Assembly (NCBI RefSeq): GCF_037094685.1
Contig: NZ_CP146614.1
Span: forward strand, 4,402,001-4,466,000
Direction of reading: 5' to 3'
DNA from: Massilia sp. METH4
GTDB taxonomy: Bacteria; Pseudomonadota; Gammaproteobacteria; Burkholderiales; Burkholderiaceae_D
DNA: 64,000 nt
The notes under the pieces are model-generated. The model did no database searches, was not told the origin of the DNA, and saw only the letters and a program-made list of their open reading frames with translations. Both the position numbers and the translations under genes were made by a program. Shown one piece after another: positions 17,272 to 25,199 of the stretch (positions are counted from its first letter, which is position 1; every line of letters starts with the position of its first letter).

Positions 17272-18480
17272 ATGCAGAGCAACAGCCCCCAAGCACACCG
17301 CCAGGCCGACTGGCGCCAGGGATGGATCCTCGTCTTTTCCGGCTTCCTGCCGGTGATGGCGATCATCGCCCTCGCGCCCACCTTGCCCACGCTGCTGGCG
17401 CACTTCCACGACGTACCCAATGCCAGACTGATGGTGCCGCTGCTGATCACGGCGCCCAGCGCGTGCATCGCGCTGTTTGCCCCTGCGGCCGGCGCCATCG
17501 CCGACCGGTTTGGCCGCCGCAAGCTGCTGCTGTGGGCCATGGCCCTGTACGGCGCCGGCGGCCTGCTGCCTTTCTTCATCGATAATTTCTGGGCCGTGGT
17601 GGCGGGGCGCTTCGTGATCGGCATCGGCGAGGCCGGCGTGCTCACCGTCGTCAACACGCTGCTGGCCGACTATTACGAGGAGCAGGCGCGCCACCGCTGG
17701 CTGATGATCCAGGGCGTGGTCGGGTCCATGCTCGGCACGCTCACCATCGCCTGCTCGGGCTTCCTTGCCGCGCAGGGCTGGCAATTCCCCTTCCTCGTGT
17801 ATGGCGTGGCGATCCCGATCTTCCTCGCCAGCCTGGCCTTCCTGTTCGAACCGGCGCCGCGCGGCAAGCGCCTGCATAAAACCGACGGCGCGCCGACCGC
17901 CACGCCGTTCCCCAAGCTCGTCGCGCTGATGGTGTGCGGTGTGACGGTGGTGCTGTCGACGATCTACTACGTCCAGGTGATCAATTTTTCGCTGCTGCTC
18001 AAGGAAATGGGCGTTGGTGATCCCAAGTCGATCGGGCTGTGGATGGCGATCCCCAGCATCGGCGTGCCGATCGGCGCCGTCATCTTCCGCTACACGACGC
18101 GCTTCGGCGCCGGGGCGCAGATCTTCCTCGTGTTCGTCGGCTATGCCATCGGCCTGGGCGGCATCGGCATGGCGCCGGACTACAAGGTCGCGCTGGCCTT
18201 CGCGTTCGTGCAGCAGCTGGCCAACGGCATCATCGTGCCCGCCCTGATCGCCTGGACACAGAGCAAGTACTCGTTCGAACACCGCGGCCAGGGCATGGGC
18301 TGGTGGGCCAGCTCCTTCTTCGTGGCCCAGTTCCTGTCGCCCGCCGCCGTGAACGCCATGCGTGGCCTGGTGGGCGACTTGCAGGGCGCATTCCTGGCCT
18401 TCGGCATCATTGCCGGCGTGTGCGCCCTCGGCGCCGTGCTGCTGCGGCTGCGGCGGCCGCCGGCACCCGCCTACTCGTAG
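17272..18480 (+). CDS. MFS transporter 2
   Basis: The 402-residue protein has about 12 transmembrane segments and the MFS signature GAIADRFGRRKLLLW (about residue 72). It is closely related to the MFS carrier at 14402: the SFEHRGQGMGWW-SSFF block matches GFEHRGRGMGLWGGSFF there, and both share a phosphate-like H(D)VPNA/F start and P-L-I-TAPS/TVPS second segment. A strong CCAGGAGAC ribosome-binding site precedes the ATG. It is the first gene before the C-glycoside deglycosidase subunits, so it may carry the C-glycoside or its 3-oxo form. Confidence 0.86.
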   Translation: MQSNSPQAHRQADWRQGWILVFSGFLPVMAIIALAPTLPTLLAHFHDVPNARLMVPLLITAPSACIALFAPAAGAIADRFGRRKLLLWAMALYGAGGLLPFFIDNFWAVVAGRFVIGIGEAGVLTVVNTLLADYYEEQARHRWLMIQGVVGSMLGTLTIACSGFLAAQGWQFPFLVYGVAIPIFLASLAFLFEPAPRGKRLHKTDGAPTATPFPKLVALMVCGVTVVLSTIYYVQVINFSLLLKEMGVGDPKSIGLWMAIPSIGVPIGAVIFRYTTRFGAGAQIFLVFVGYAIGLGGIGMAPDYKVALAFAFVQQLANGIIVPALIAWTQSKYSFEHRGQGMGWWASSFFVAQFLSPAAVNAMRGLVGDLQGAFLAFGIIAGVCALGAVLLRLRRPPAPAYS

Positions 18481-18510
18481 CCTCACCGCCGCAACCGGCG
18501 GCCGCACATT

Positions 18511-18542
18511 GGTGTCGGACATCCCTCGGGATATCGGACACC
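18511..18542. promoter_or_regulatory. 32-bp near-perfect dyad between MFS and deglycosidase genes
   Basis: GGTGTCGGACATCCC and GGGATATCGGACACC are inverted repeats with two mismatches around TC, followed by GGTTTTCC. It could be a terminator or attenuator after the MFS gene, or an extended operator 75 bp upstream of the deglycosidase alpha start. The near absence of a loop argues more for a protein-binding palindrome. Confidence 0.45.
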
Positions 18543-18616
18543 GGTTTTCCCCACCATTCACCAGGGCCCGCGACAGGGCCAGGGACCCCTGCATCCCGAA
18601 TATCCAGAGGAATCAC

Positions 18617-19606
18617 ATGACCACATCCCACCAGATCAAGCGCGGCGTCTCCCTGTACAGCTACCAGTACGAGACCTTCCTTCGCCAGATGACCCTCGAC
18701 GACTGCATCGCCCACGCCGCCGGCCTCGGCGCGCGCGGCATCGAAGTCGTCAGCGAACAGTCGTTCACCGGCTTCCCGGACGTGCCCGAGGAGCAGGTGG
18801 CCGGCTGGTTCGCCTCGCTCGAACGCCATGGCGCGTATCCGCAATGCCACGACATGTTCCTGGACGTGAAGCTGTACAAGGACCGCAAGCTGAACTTCGA
18901 CGAGATGGTCGCCTCCCTGAAACGCGACCTGCGCTTCGCCAAGCGCATCGGCTGCCGGAACGTGCGCATCATCGTCAACACGCCGCCGGAAGTGGTGGTC
19001 GCCTGCGTGCCGCTGGCCGAGGAACTCGACGTGCGCATGGGCATCGAGGTGCATTCGCCCTTCCACTTCGACCACCCATGGATATTGCGCTACACGGAAC
19101 TCACGCGTGCCACCGGTTCGGACCACGTGGGCTACGTGCCCGACATGGGCATGTACACGAAAAACTACCCTCCGGTGTTCCGCGACCGCTTCCTGCGCAT
19201 GGGCGCGACACCGAAGATCGTCGAATTCATCCTGCAGGCGCATGCCGCGCGCGTGCTGCCCGACTACGTGCTGATGGACGTGCGCAAGATGGGCGCCAAC
19301 GCCGTGGATTTGCAGATGGCCGAGACGCTGCGCCACAACATCTGGAGCAATCCGCGCCGCATGCTCGAGTTCATGCCGTGGATCTTCAACATCCACGCCA
19401 AGTTCTACGAGATCGACGACAGCGGGCGCGAACCGGCCATTCCCTACGAGGAGATCATCCCCGTGCTGATCGAGGGCGGCTACGACGGCCACCTGTCCAG
19501 CGAATACGAAGGCCAGCGCCACATCGAGGATGCCTTCGAGGTCGACGGCCGCGAGCAGGTACGGCGGCAACAGGAAATGTTCAAGCGCCTGCTGGGCGAA
19601 GTCTGA
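18617..19606 (+). CDS. C-glycoside deglycosidase alpha subunit (predicted)
   Basis: The 329-residue TIM-barrel protein matches my recollection of the bacterial C-glycoside deglycosidase alpha family (DfgA/CarB type): the opening KRGVSLYSYQYETFLRQM, CHDMFLDVKLYK, IIVNTPPEV, GIEVHSPFHFDHPWI and SSEYEGQRHIEDAFEVD. Probable metal ligands are Glu about 142, Asp about 176, His about 260 and Glu about 296. With its beta partner, this class cleaves the C-C bond between the sugar anomeric carbon and an aromatic carbon of a 3-oxo-C-glycoside, by beta-elimination. The next gene encodes the matching beta subunit. The GMC enzyme at 10670 could supply the 3-oxo substrate. A generic isomerase is the alternative reading. 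Confidence 0.8.
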   Translation: MTTSHQIKRGVSLYSYQYETFLRQMTLDDCIAHAAGLGARGIEVVSEQSFTGFPDVPEEQVAGWFASLERHGAYPQCHDMFLDVKLYKDRKLNFDEMVASLKRDLRFAKRIGCRNVRIIVNTPPEVVVACVPLAEELDVRMGIEVHSPFHFDHPWILRYTELTRATGSDHVGYVPDMGMYTKNYPPVFRDRFLRMGATPKIVEFILQAHAARVLPDYVLMDVRKMGANAVDLQMAETLRHNIWSNPRRMLEFMPWIFNIHAKFYEIDDSGREPAIPYEEIIPVLIEGGYDGHLSSEYEGQRHIEDAFEVDGREQVRRQQEMFKRLLGEV

Positions 19607-19637
19607 CAACCGCGGTCTGGAAAGAAAAGGAGAAACC

Positions 19638-20030
19638 ATGTACGACCAGCACATCATCTATCCCGGCAGCGTGCGCAATACCGACGACGGCGCCGGCTGG
19701 CAACTGGGCGCGCGCCTGCCGTATTACCGGGGCCAGATCCTCTCGGCCGTCGAGGATATCGCCTTGACCGTGGACGGCAACAGGGTCCCGCGCGAACACG
19801 TGCGCTTCACGGTGCGCGGCATGACCTTCACGCTCGACGAGCTGGAGACCGAATATGTCGAACGCTGGGAATTCGGCGAAGTCGCGCAGGTCACCGTCCT
19901 GCAGCCCGGCGGGCTGCCGCCCGGCGAACACGAGGTGACGGCGGCGGTCCAGCTGCGCATCTCCTACCTGCCGTGGAGTCCCGTGACCAGCTGCACGGCA
20001 CGCGCGGCCATCGAGGCGGCGCACACTTAA
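19638..20030 (+). CDS. C-glycoside deglycosidase beta subunit (predicted)
   Basis: This 130-residue all-beta protein has the hallmarks of the small deglycosidase subunit family (DfgB/CarC type, formerly a domain of unknown function): LPYYRGQILSAVEDIALTVDG, a ERWEFGE segment, and PGGLPPGEHEVTAAVQLRISYLP near the end. In the characterised enzymes this subunit packs on the barrel of the alpha subunit and helps to complete the active site. It starts 31 bases after the alpha gene with AAAGGAGAAA before the ATG. The fixed pairing is the main support for the enzyme assignment. Confidence 0.82.
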   Translation: MYDQHIIYPGSVRNTDDGAGWQLGARLPYYRGQILSAVEDIALTVDGNRVPREHVRFTVRGMTFTLDELETEYVERWEFGEVAQVTVLQPGGLPPGEHEVTAAVQLRISYLPWSPVTSCTARAAIEAAHT

Positions 20031-20200
20031 CGGGAACATCACGCGGCCGCGAAGGCGAGGCTGGCCTGGTTGCCAGCCCGTTCCCCACGCACGCCCATGC
20101 GCGGCCGCGCAGTATCCACCGCGTCGATCCCTGGCATCCAAACAATCACGCCGGCCGGGGCATCGAAACGGGTCCTTCAGCACCTATCATTTTTCGCACA

Positions 20201-20219
20201 AACACAGAATTGACGGCCG
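20201..20219 (-). promoter_or_regulatory. Partial operator motif (site E) before the TonB receptor
   Basis: On the minus strand this stretch reads CGTCAATTCTGTGTT, which keeps the AATTCTG core of sites A-C but lacks the ATAA half. It overlaps a TTGACG -35-like element. It is a weak candidate for the same regulator. Confidence 0.25.
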
Positions 20220-20251
20220 GTCCAGGACCGCCGGATAACCAGGAGACGAAA

Positions 20252-22480
20252 ATGAAGCACCCCAAGCCCAGCGCCATCGCCCATGCCCTCTGCGCCGCCG
20301 GCTGCCTGTCCTTGTCGGCCGGCGTCGCCGCGCAGGCCGGTGACGCCAGCCAGGAAGCACGGCCGGACCGCGGCGGCATCGCCGAAGTGATCATCACCGC
20401 GCAAAAGGTGGCGCAGCCCGCCAGCAAGACGCCGCTGGCGCTGTCGGTCGTGTCCGGCGACGACCTGAAGAACGCCGGCACGAACGACCCGCGCGCCCTG
20501 GCCGAGGCGCTGCCCAATGTCGAAATCGCCCAGGAGAGCGGCATGCTGCAGGTATCGATCCGCGGCGTGACGAGCCTGGACATGACGGAAAAGGGCGACC
20601 CCTCCGCCGCCTTCCATGTCGACGGCGCCTACATTCCACGCTACGAAGCGCAGGCGGCCGCCTTCTTCGACCTGGACCGCATCGAAGTGCTGCGCGGCCC
20701 GCAGGGCACGCTGTACGGCCGCAACGCCACGGCGGGCGCGATCAACCTGATCACGAACAAGCCCACGCGCAAGCTGGAAGGGAAGGTGGGCGTGGAGATC
20801 GGCAACTACCGCACGAAGCGGCTCGACGCCATGCTCAACGTGCCGCTCGGCGAGAACTGGGCGATGCGCGCGGCCATCAACACGAACAAGCACGATTCCT
20901 ACTACAACCCGGGGCCGAACACGATCGAGCTGGAAAGCCAGGACGACAAGTCGGCGCGCCTGCACCTGCTGGGCAACTTCGGCAAGGATACGAGCCTGCT
21001 GCTCACCGCCGAGAAGAACAGGATCGGCGGCGGTGCATCCTCACCGGTACCGATCACGAACTTCTTCGACGGCGAGCTGGTCGGCAAGCTGCCCTTCACG
21101 CCGGCGGGCCGTGGCAACCACATCAAGGACCCTGTGTATGTGGATCGCGGCAAGGACGTGCAGCGCACCACCTATTGGGAGTTCAAGCAGGACGCCGGCT
21201 CGCACCGCGACAACGAGGCGACCTCGCTGCGCGGCGAATTCAAGACCCGCGTGGCCGACATCGATGTCACCTACCAGCTGGCGAAGATGCGCCTGAAGCT
21301 GGACCAACTGAACAACGGCGTGTACTTCGGCTTCCCGTTCACCACATTGAACATCGGCGACAGCGACGCGGTATCGCACGAGTTCCGCCTGAACTCCACC
21401 GGCAACGGGCCGCTGCGCTGGGTGGCGGGCGTGTACAAGTTCGACGAGGACATCTTCCGCCGCGCCGCCTACACGACCTATGTCACCGCGCCATTCGGCC
21501 AGTTCAACATCCAGTTGCCGTTCCTCGCCACCTTGAACAACAAGTCCACGGCGGCCTTCGGCCAGGCCACCTGGGCGATCCGTCCCGATACGCGCCTGAT
21601 CGCCGGCGTGCGCCGCACGCGCGACCGCAAGTCCGGCTACGATCCGCTGTCCGGCGAGGCGGCCGTGCCGCCGGCCACGGAGAGCTCGAAGGCCTACTCG
21701 GAAGACGTGCGCTTCAATAACACCAGCTGGAAGCTCGGCATCGACCACGACCTGCGCCAGAACGTGATGGTGTACGGCTCCATCTCGACGGGCTACAAGG
21801 CCGGCGGCTTCAACGCCGAGCGCGATACGGGCGTGTACCGCCCCGAGACGCTGAAGGCCTACGAGGCCGGCATCAAGGGCCGCTTCCTGGACAACCGCCT
21901 GCAACTGTCGGCGAACGTGTTCCACTATGCGTACGAAGACCAGCAGCTGACGACGACGACCTGCCGCACGAACGATCCGGCCTCCTGCCATTCGTTCACG
22001 GCCAACGCGGCCAATTCGGAAGTCGACGGCGCCGAGTTCGAGGGCCAGCTGCGCGTGCTGGGCGACGGCACCTTGCGCGCCAGCCTGGCGTTCACGGACG
22101 CGAAATACAAGAACTACCAGCCGACCGCGACGATCGACTTCTCGGGCCAGAAGCTGGACCGGGCGCCGACATCGACCGTCGGGCTGGGCTACACGCATCA
22201 CTTCGCGGTGGCCAACGGCGGCGAGATCACGGCCACCGTGAACACCCGGCACTCGACGTCGTACTACATCAGCGACCCGGTCGAAGGTATCCGCTACCGC
22301 CAGCCTTCGTACTGGAAATCCGACGCGTCGATCGGCTACGCGAACCCGGACGGCACCTGGAACGTGCAGCTGTTCGTGAAGAACATCGAGGACACGGTGA
22401 AGATCGAGAGCCGCGTGCCGGGTTCGTTCTTCCTCAACGATCCGCGCACCTTCGGCGTGCGGGCCGCCTACAACTTCTGA
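20252..22480 (+). CDS. TonB-dependent outer-membrane receptor
   Basis: The 742-residue protein has a signal peptide (about 1-27), a TonB-box-like segment (IAEVIITAQKV), a plug domain (about 50-165 with DRIEVLRGPQGTLYGRNATAGAINLITNKP) and a beta-barrel ending in an aromatic residue (AAYNF). This type, with the VIVTAQK-like box, is common in bacteria that import plant or aromatic compounds and vitamins rather than siderophores only. Its place after the deglycosidase genes makes glycoside uptake the likely role. AGGAGA precedes the ATG; the longer upstream frame is not credible because it lacks a signal peptide. A hairpin follows at 22487-22519. Confidence 0.9.
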   Translation: MKHPKPSAIAHALCAAGCLSLSAGVAAQAGDASQEARPDRGGIAEVIITAQKVAQPASKTPLALSVVSGDDLKNAGTNDPRALAEALPNVEIAQESGMLQVSIRGVTSLDMTEKGDPSAAFHVDGAYIPRYEAQAAAFFDLDRIEVLRGPQGTLYGRNATAGAINLITNKPTRKLEGKVGVEIGNYRTKRLDAMLNVPLGENWAMRAAINTNKHDSYYNPGPNTIELESQDDKSARLHLLGNFGKDTSLLLTAEKNRIGGGASSPVPITNFFDGELVGKLPFTPAGRGNHIKDPVYVDRGKDVQRTTYWEFKQDAGSHRDNEATSLRGEFKTRVADIDVTYQLAKMRLKLDQLNNGVYFGFPFTTLNIGDSDAVSHEFRLNSTGNGPLRWVAGVYKFDEDIFRRAAYTTYVTAPFGQFNIQLPFLATLNNKSTAAFGQATWAIRPDTRLIAGVRRTRDRKSGYDPLSGEAAVPPATESSKAYSEDVRFNNTSWKLGIDHDLRQNVMVYGSISTGYKAGGFNAERDTGVYRPETLKAYEAGIKGRFLDNRLQLSANVFHYAYEDQQLTTTTCRTNDPASCHSFTANAANSEVDGAEFEGQLRVLGDGTLRASLAFTDAKYKNYQPTATIDFSGQKLDRAPTSTVGLGYTHHFAVANGGEITATVNTRHSTSYYISDPVEGIRYRQPSYWKSDASIGYANPDGTWNVQLFVKNIEDTVKIESRVPGSFFLNDPRTFGVRAAYNF

Positions 22481-22486
22481 GTCATT

Positions 22487-22519
22487 CGCCGGGCATGGCG
22501 TGCTCCGCCATGCCCGGCG
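22487..22519 (+). terminator. Hairpin after the TonB receptor gene
   Basis: Perfect 14-bp arms (CGCCGGGCATGGCG and its complement) enclose a TGCTC loop, 6 bases after the TonB stop codon. There is no U-tract, so it may act as an mRNA-stabilising or Rho-assisted end. Confidence 0.55.
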
Positions 22520-22618
22520 CCCCGTCCATGTAGCCGCTGGCTACGCCGGCGCCACGTTCCGGGCACGGCCGCCACGCGCTTGCCGCGCCTCACCCGGCAA
22601 GACCGCCGAGCCGGCTGA

Positions 22619-22658
22619 GACACTTGTCGCAGGCGCCGCCTCGCCTGCGACAAGTGTC
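22619..22658. promoter_or_regulatory. Perfect 17-bp inverted repeat, probable activator binding site
   Basis: GACACTTGTCGCAGGCG and CGCCTGCGACAAGTGTC flank a 6-base spacer. The centre lies about 100 bp upstream of the -24 element at 22737, the usual place for an enhancer of a sigma-54 activator. The half-site CTGCGACA recurs about 85 bp upstream of the second -24/-12 promoter (at 32856). The likely binder is the AcoR-like protein encoded at 28987. Confidence 0.6.
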
Positions 22659-22736
22659 GGCGCCGGTTGCGCGCATTTCCCTCCCATCTCCCCGGTTTTC
22701 CACGCAAAACGGTCCTCACGCACGTCAAACGCGTGG

Positions 22737-22752
22737 TGGCATCGAATTTGCT
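22737..22752 (+). promoter_or_regulatory. Sigma-54 (-24/-12) promoter of the dehydrogenase operon
   Basis: TGGCATCGAATTTGCT has the invariant GG and GC exactly 10 bases apart and fits the TGGCAY-N-TTGCW consensus. It lies 72 bp before the E1 alpha start and downstream of the palindromic activator site. Confidence 0.75.
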
Positions 22753-22823
22753 CAACGTCTCCTGCATGCGCTGCCTGTCCTCACCGGACCCGCGCATGGA
22801 CCACCTACAAGGAGACAGTACTG

Positions 22824-23834
22824 ATGAAGCCGACACCGGAACACCTGCTCTGGATGTACGAGAAGATGATCGAGATCCGCGCCTATGAAGAGACGATGGC
22901 GAAGGTCTACATGGAAGGGAAGCTGCCGCCGAAAATCCAGAAGGGGCTGGCGTTCGATATCGGGGCCGGGCCCGTGCCCGGCGAGATGCACCTGGCCGCC
23001 GGGCAGGAACCCGTGGCGGTCGGCGTCTGCGCGCACCTGGGCGACCAGGACAGCGTGGTGGGCGCCCACCGCTCCCACCACTTCGCGATCGCCAAGGGCG
23101 TGCCGCTCGACGCGATGACCGCCGAGATGTTCGGCAAGGACACGGGGCTGGGTCGCGGCAAGGGCGGCCACATGCACCTGTTCCACGTGCCGACCCGTTT
23201 TTCGTGCAGCGGTATCGTCGGTGCCAGCGCGCCCCAGGCATGCGGCGCCGCGCTGGCCGCCCGCAAGCTGGGCACCGACTCCGTCGCCGTCGCCTTCTTC
23301 GGCGAGGGTGCGGCCAACCAGGGCGCGTTCCATGAATCGCTGAACCTGGCGGCGGTGTGGAAGCTGCCCGTGGTCTTCGTCTGCGAGGACAACAAGTACG
23401 GCATCTCGGTCGAGAAATCGGTGTCCACGGCCGTCGCGTCGAATGCCTCCCGCGCGGCCGCCTACGGCATGCCGGGCGTGCTCGTCGAGCGCAACGACGC
23501 CATCGACGTCTACGCGGCGGCGGGCGCCGCCATCGCCCGCGCGCGCCGTGGCGAAGGCCCCACGCTGATCGAGGTGAAGACCGACCGCTACTTCGGCCAC
23601 TTCCAGGGCGACCCCGAGAACTACCGCCCGAAGGGCGAGGGCGCCGCGCTGCGCCAGGACGATCCGATCGCGCGGCTGGCCGCCGCCCTGCGCGGCGCGG
23701 GTCTGCTCGACGACGGGCGCGAACACGTGCTGCGCATGCGCATCGCCGGCCGCATCGAATCGGCTTTCGCGTATGGCCGCCAAAGCCCGTATCCGGCGGC
23801 GCGCGACGCCTTCGAGCACGTTTTCGCCGATTGA
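22824..23834 (+). CDS. Acetoin/2-oxoacid dehydrogenase E1 alpha subunit
   Basis: The 336-residue protein is the thiamine-diphosphate-binding alpha subunit of an AcoA/PdhA-type complex. It shows the GKGGHMH segment (about 113), the GASAPQACGAALA block and the diphosphate/Mg motif GEGAANQGAFHESLNLAAVW (about 160-180) ending in NKYGIS. Together with E1 beta it decarboxylates or cleaves the substrate and transfers the acyl group to a lipoyl domain. The AcoR-like activator, the sigma-54 promoter and the butanediol-dehydrogenase gene in the same regulon favour an acetoin-like alpha-hydroxyketone substrate over pyruvate. It heads an operon of seven genes. Confidence 0.87.
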   Translation: MKPTPEHLLWMYEKMIEIRAYEETMAKVYMEGKLPPKIQKGLAFDIGAGPVPGEMHLAAGQEPVAVGVCAHLGDQDSVVGAHRSHHFAIAKGVPLDAMTAEMFGKDTGLGRGKGGHMHLFHVPTRFSCSGIVGASAPQACGAALAARKLGTDSVAVAFFGEGAANQGAFHESLNLAAVWKLPVVFVCEDNKYGISVEKSVSTAVASNASRAAAYGMPGVLVERNDAIDVYAAAGAAIARARRGEGPTLIEVKTDRYFGHFQGDPENYRPKGEGAALRQDDPIARLAAALRGAGLLDDGREHVLRMRIAGRIESAFAYGRQSPYPAARDAFEHVFAD

Positions 23835-23856
23835 AGACTTGATACCAGGAGACACC

Positions 23857-24930
23857 ATGCAAGAGAGCAGCAAAGACGGCGCCGTGCGCACGCTGACGAT
23901 GGCGCAGGCCATTGCCGAGGCGATCGGCCAGGAGATGGAACGCGATCCGTCCGTGTTCGTCATGGGCGAGGACATCGGCAGGTACGGCGGCATCTTCAGC
24001 GCCACCACCGGCCTGCTGGACCGCTTCGGCCCGGAACGGGTGATGGAAACGCCGATTTCGGAAACCGCCTTCATGGGCGCGGCCGTGGGCGCCGCGGCGG
24101 AAGGGCTGCGGCCCATCGCGGAGCTGATGTTCGTCGACTTCTTCGGCGTCTGCTTCGACCAGATCTACAACCACATGGCCAAGAACTGCTACATGTCCGG
24201 CGGCGCGGTGAAGCTGCCGGTGGTGATCACGACCGGCATCGGCGGCGGCTACAACGACGCGGCCCAGCACTCGCAGTGCCTGTACGCGAGTTTCGCCCAC
24301 ATGCCCGGCCTGAAGGTGGTGGTGCCGTCTAATGCCTACGACGCGAAGGGCCTGATGATCCAGGCGATCCGCGACAACAACCCGGTGGTGTTCTGCTACC
24401 ACAAGGGCATCATGGGCCTGTCGTGGATGTCGTATTTCGAGGGCAGCACGAACGCGGTGCCGGAACAGGCGTATGCGATCCCGTTCGGCAAGGCGCGCGT
24501 GGTGCGCGAGGGCAGCGATGTCACCATCGTGACGCTCAGCCAGATGGTGCACAAGGCGGCGCTCGCGGCCGAGCAGCTGGCCGGCGAAGGCATCTCGGTC
24601 GAAGTGCTGGACCTGCGCACCATCGTGCCCCTCGACCGCGAAGCCGTGCTGGCCAGCGTGGCCAGGACCGGTCGCGTGCTCGTCGCCGACGAGGATTACC
24701 TGAGCTTCGGCCTGTCCGGCGAGATCGCCGCGCTGGTCGCCGAGCACCTCGACACCGTGCCGTTGCGCGCGCCCGTGCGCCGACTGGCGGTGCCCGACGT
24801 GCCGATTCCATTCAGCCGGCCGCTCGAACAGGCCGTGATTCCACAAGTCGAGTCCATTGCCGACGCCGTGCGCGGCCTGATGGAAGCAGGAAAACCGATC
24901 AATTCATTACTCCAGGGAGCACCAGCATGA
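23857..24930 (+). CDS. Acetoin/2-oxoacid dehydrogenase E1 beta subunit
   Basis: The 357-residue transketolase-type protein has the family start LTMAQAIAEAIGQEMERDPSVFVMGEDIG, the conserved ETPISETAFMGAAVGAA (about 68-84), and the C-terminal transketolase domain with VEVLDLRTIVPLD and VADEDYLSFG. It forms the alpha2beta2 E1 with the preceding gene product. It starts 22 bases after the alpha gene with CAGGAGAC upstream, and its stop overlaps the start of the lipoyl-domain gene (ATGA). Confidence 0.87.
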   Translation: MQESSKDGAVRTLTMAQAIAEAIGQEMERDPSVFVMGEDIGRYGGIFSATTGLLDRFGPERVMETPISETAFMGAAVGAAAEGLRPIAELMFVDFFGVCFDQIYNHMAKNCYMSGGAVKLPVVITTGIGGGYNDAAQHSQCLYASFAHMPGLKVVVPSNAYDAKGLMIQAIRDNNPVVFCYHKGIMGLSWMSYFEGSTNAVPEQAYAIPFGKARVVREGSDVTIVTLSQMVHKAALAAEQLAGEGISVEVLDLRTIVPLDREAVLASVARTGRVLVADEDYLSFGLSGEIAALVAEHLDTVPLRAPVRRLAVPDVPIPFSRPLEQAVIPQVESIADAVRGLMEAGKPINSLLQGAPA

Positions 24931-25196
24931 CCGAAGCAAGGACCGAAGCAATGACCGAAGCAAGGCTGGAAGGCGGGGTGTGGGACGACGTCGAGGAGGG
25001 CACCGAAGCCCTGTTGCAGGAATGGCTGGTGGCAACCGGCGACGAGGTGGCGGCCGGCCAGCCGCTGGCGATCGCCGAGCTGGTGAAGACGACGCACGAG
25101 GTGACCGCGCCGGTGGCGGGGCGCGTGACGGCGCTGCTGGTGGCGGCGGGCGAGACGTTCGGGCGCGCGCAGCCGCTGGCGCGGATCGGGGACTAG
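24927..25196 (+). CDS. Free-standing lipoyl-domain protein
   Basis: The 89-residue protein is a single biotinyl/lipoyl domain. Its acceptor lysine lies in IAELVKTTHEVTAPVAGRV (about residue 51), where the lysine turn reads LVKT rather than the usual TDKA. In typical complexes this domain is the N-terminal part of E2; here it is a separate polypeptide. The N-terminus holds a threefold MTEA/RTEA/MTEA repeat from a short DNA repeat, so a second ATG at 24951 is possible; the GGGAG spacing favours 24927. The lipoate ligase two genes downstream probably modifies it. Confidence 0.82.
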   Translation: MTEARTEAMTEARLEGGVWDDVEEGTEALLQEWLVATGDEVAAGQPLAIAELVKTTHEVTAPVAGRVTALLVAAGETFGRAQPLARIGD

Positions 25197-25199
25197 GCC

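Larger units (their letters stand above)
22481..22823. other. 343-bp control region between TonB receptor and dehydrogenase operon
   Basis: This gap contains, in order, a terminator-like hairpin (22487-22519), a perfect 17-bp palindrome (22619-22658), a -24/-12 promoter (22737-22752) and the GGAGA ribosome-binding site of the E1 alpha gene. No coding sequence is apparent. Confidence 0.7.

Noticed and set aside
22487..22658. The hairpins here as one rho-independent terminator array
   Set aside because: Neither has a U-tract, and the second lies where an activator site is expected relative to the -24/-12 promoter, so it is called a binding site.
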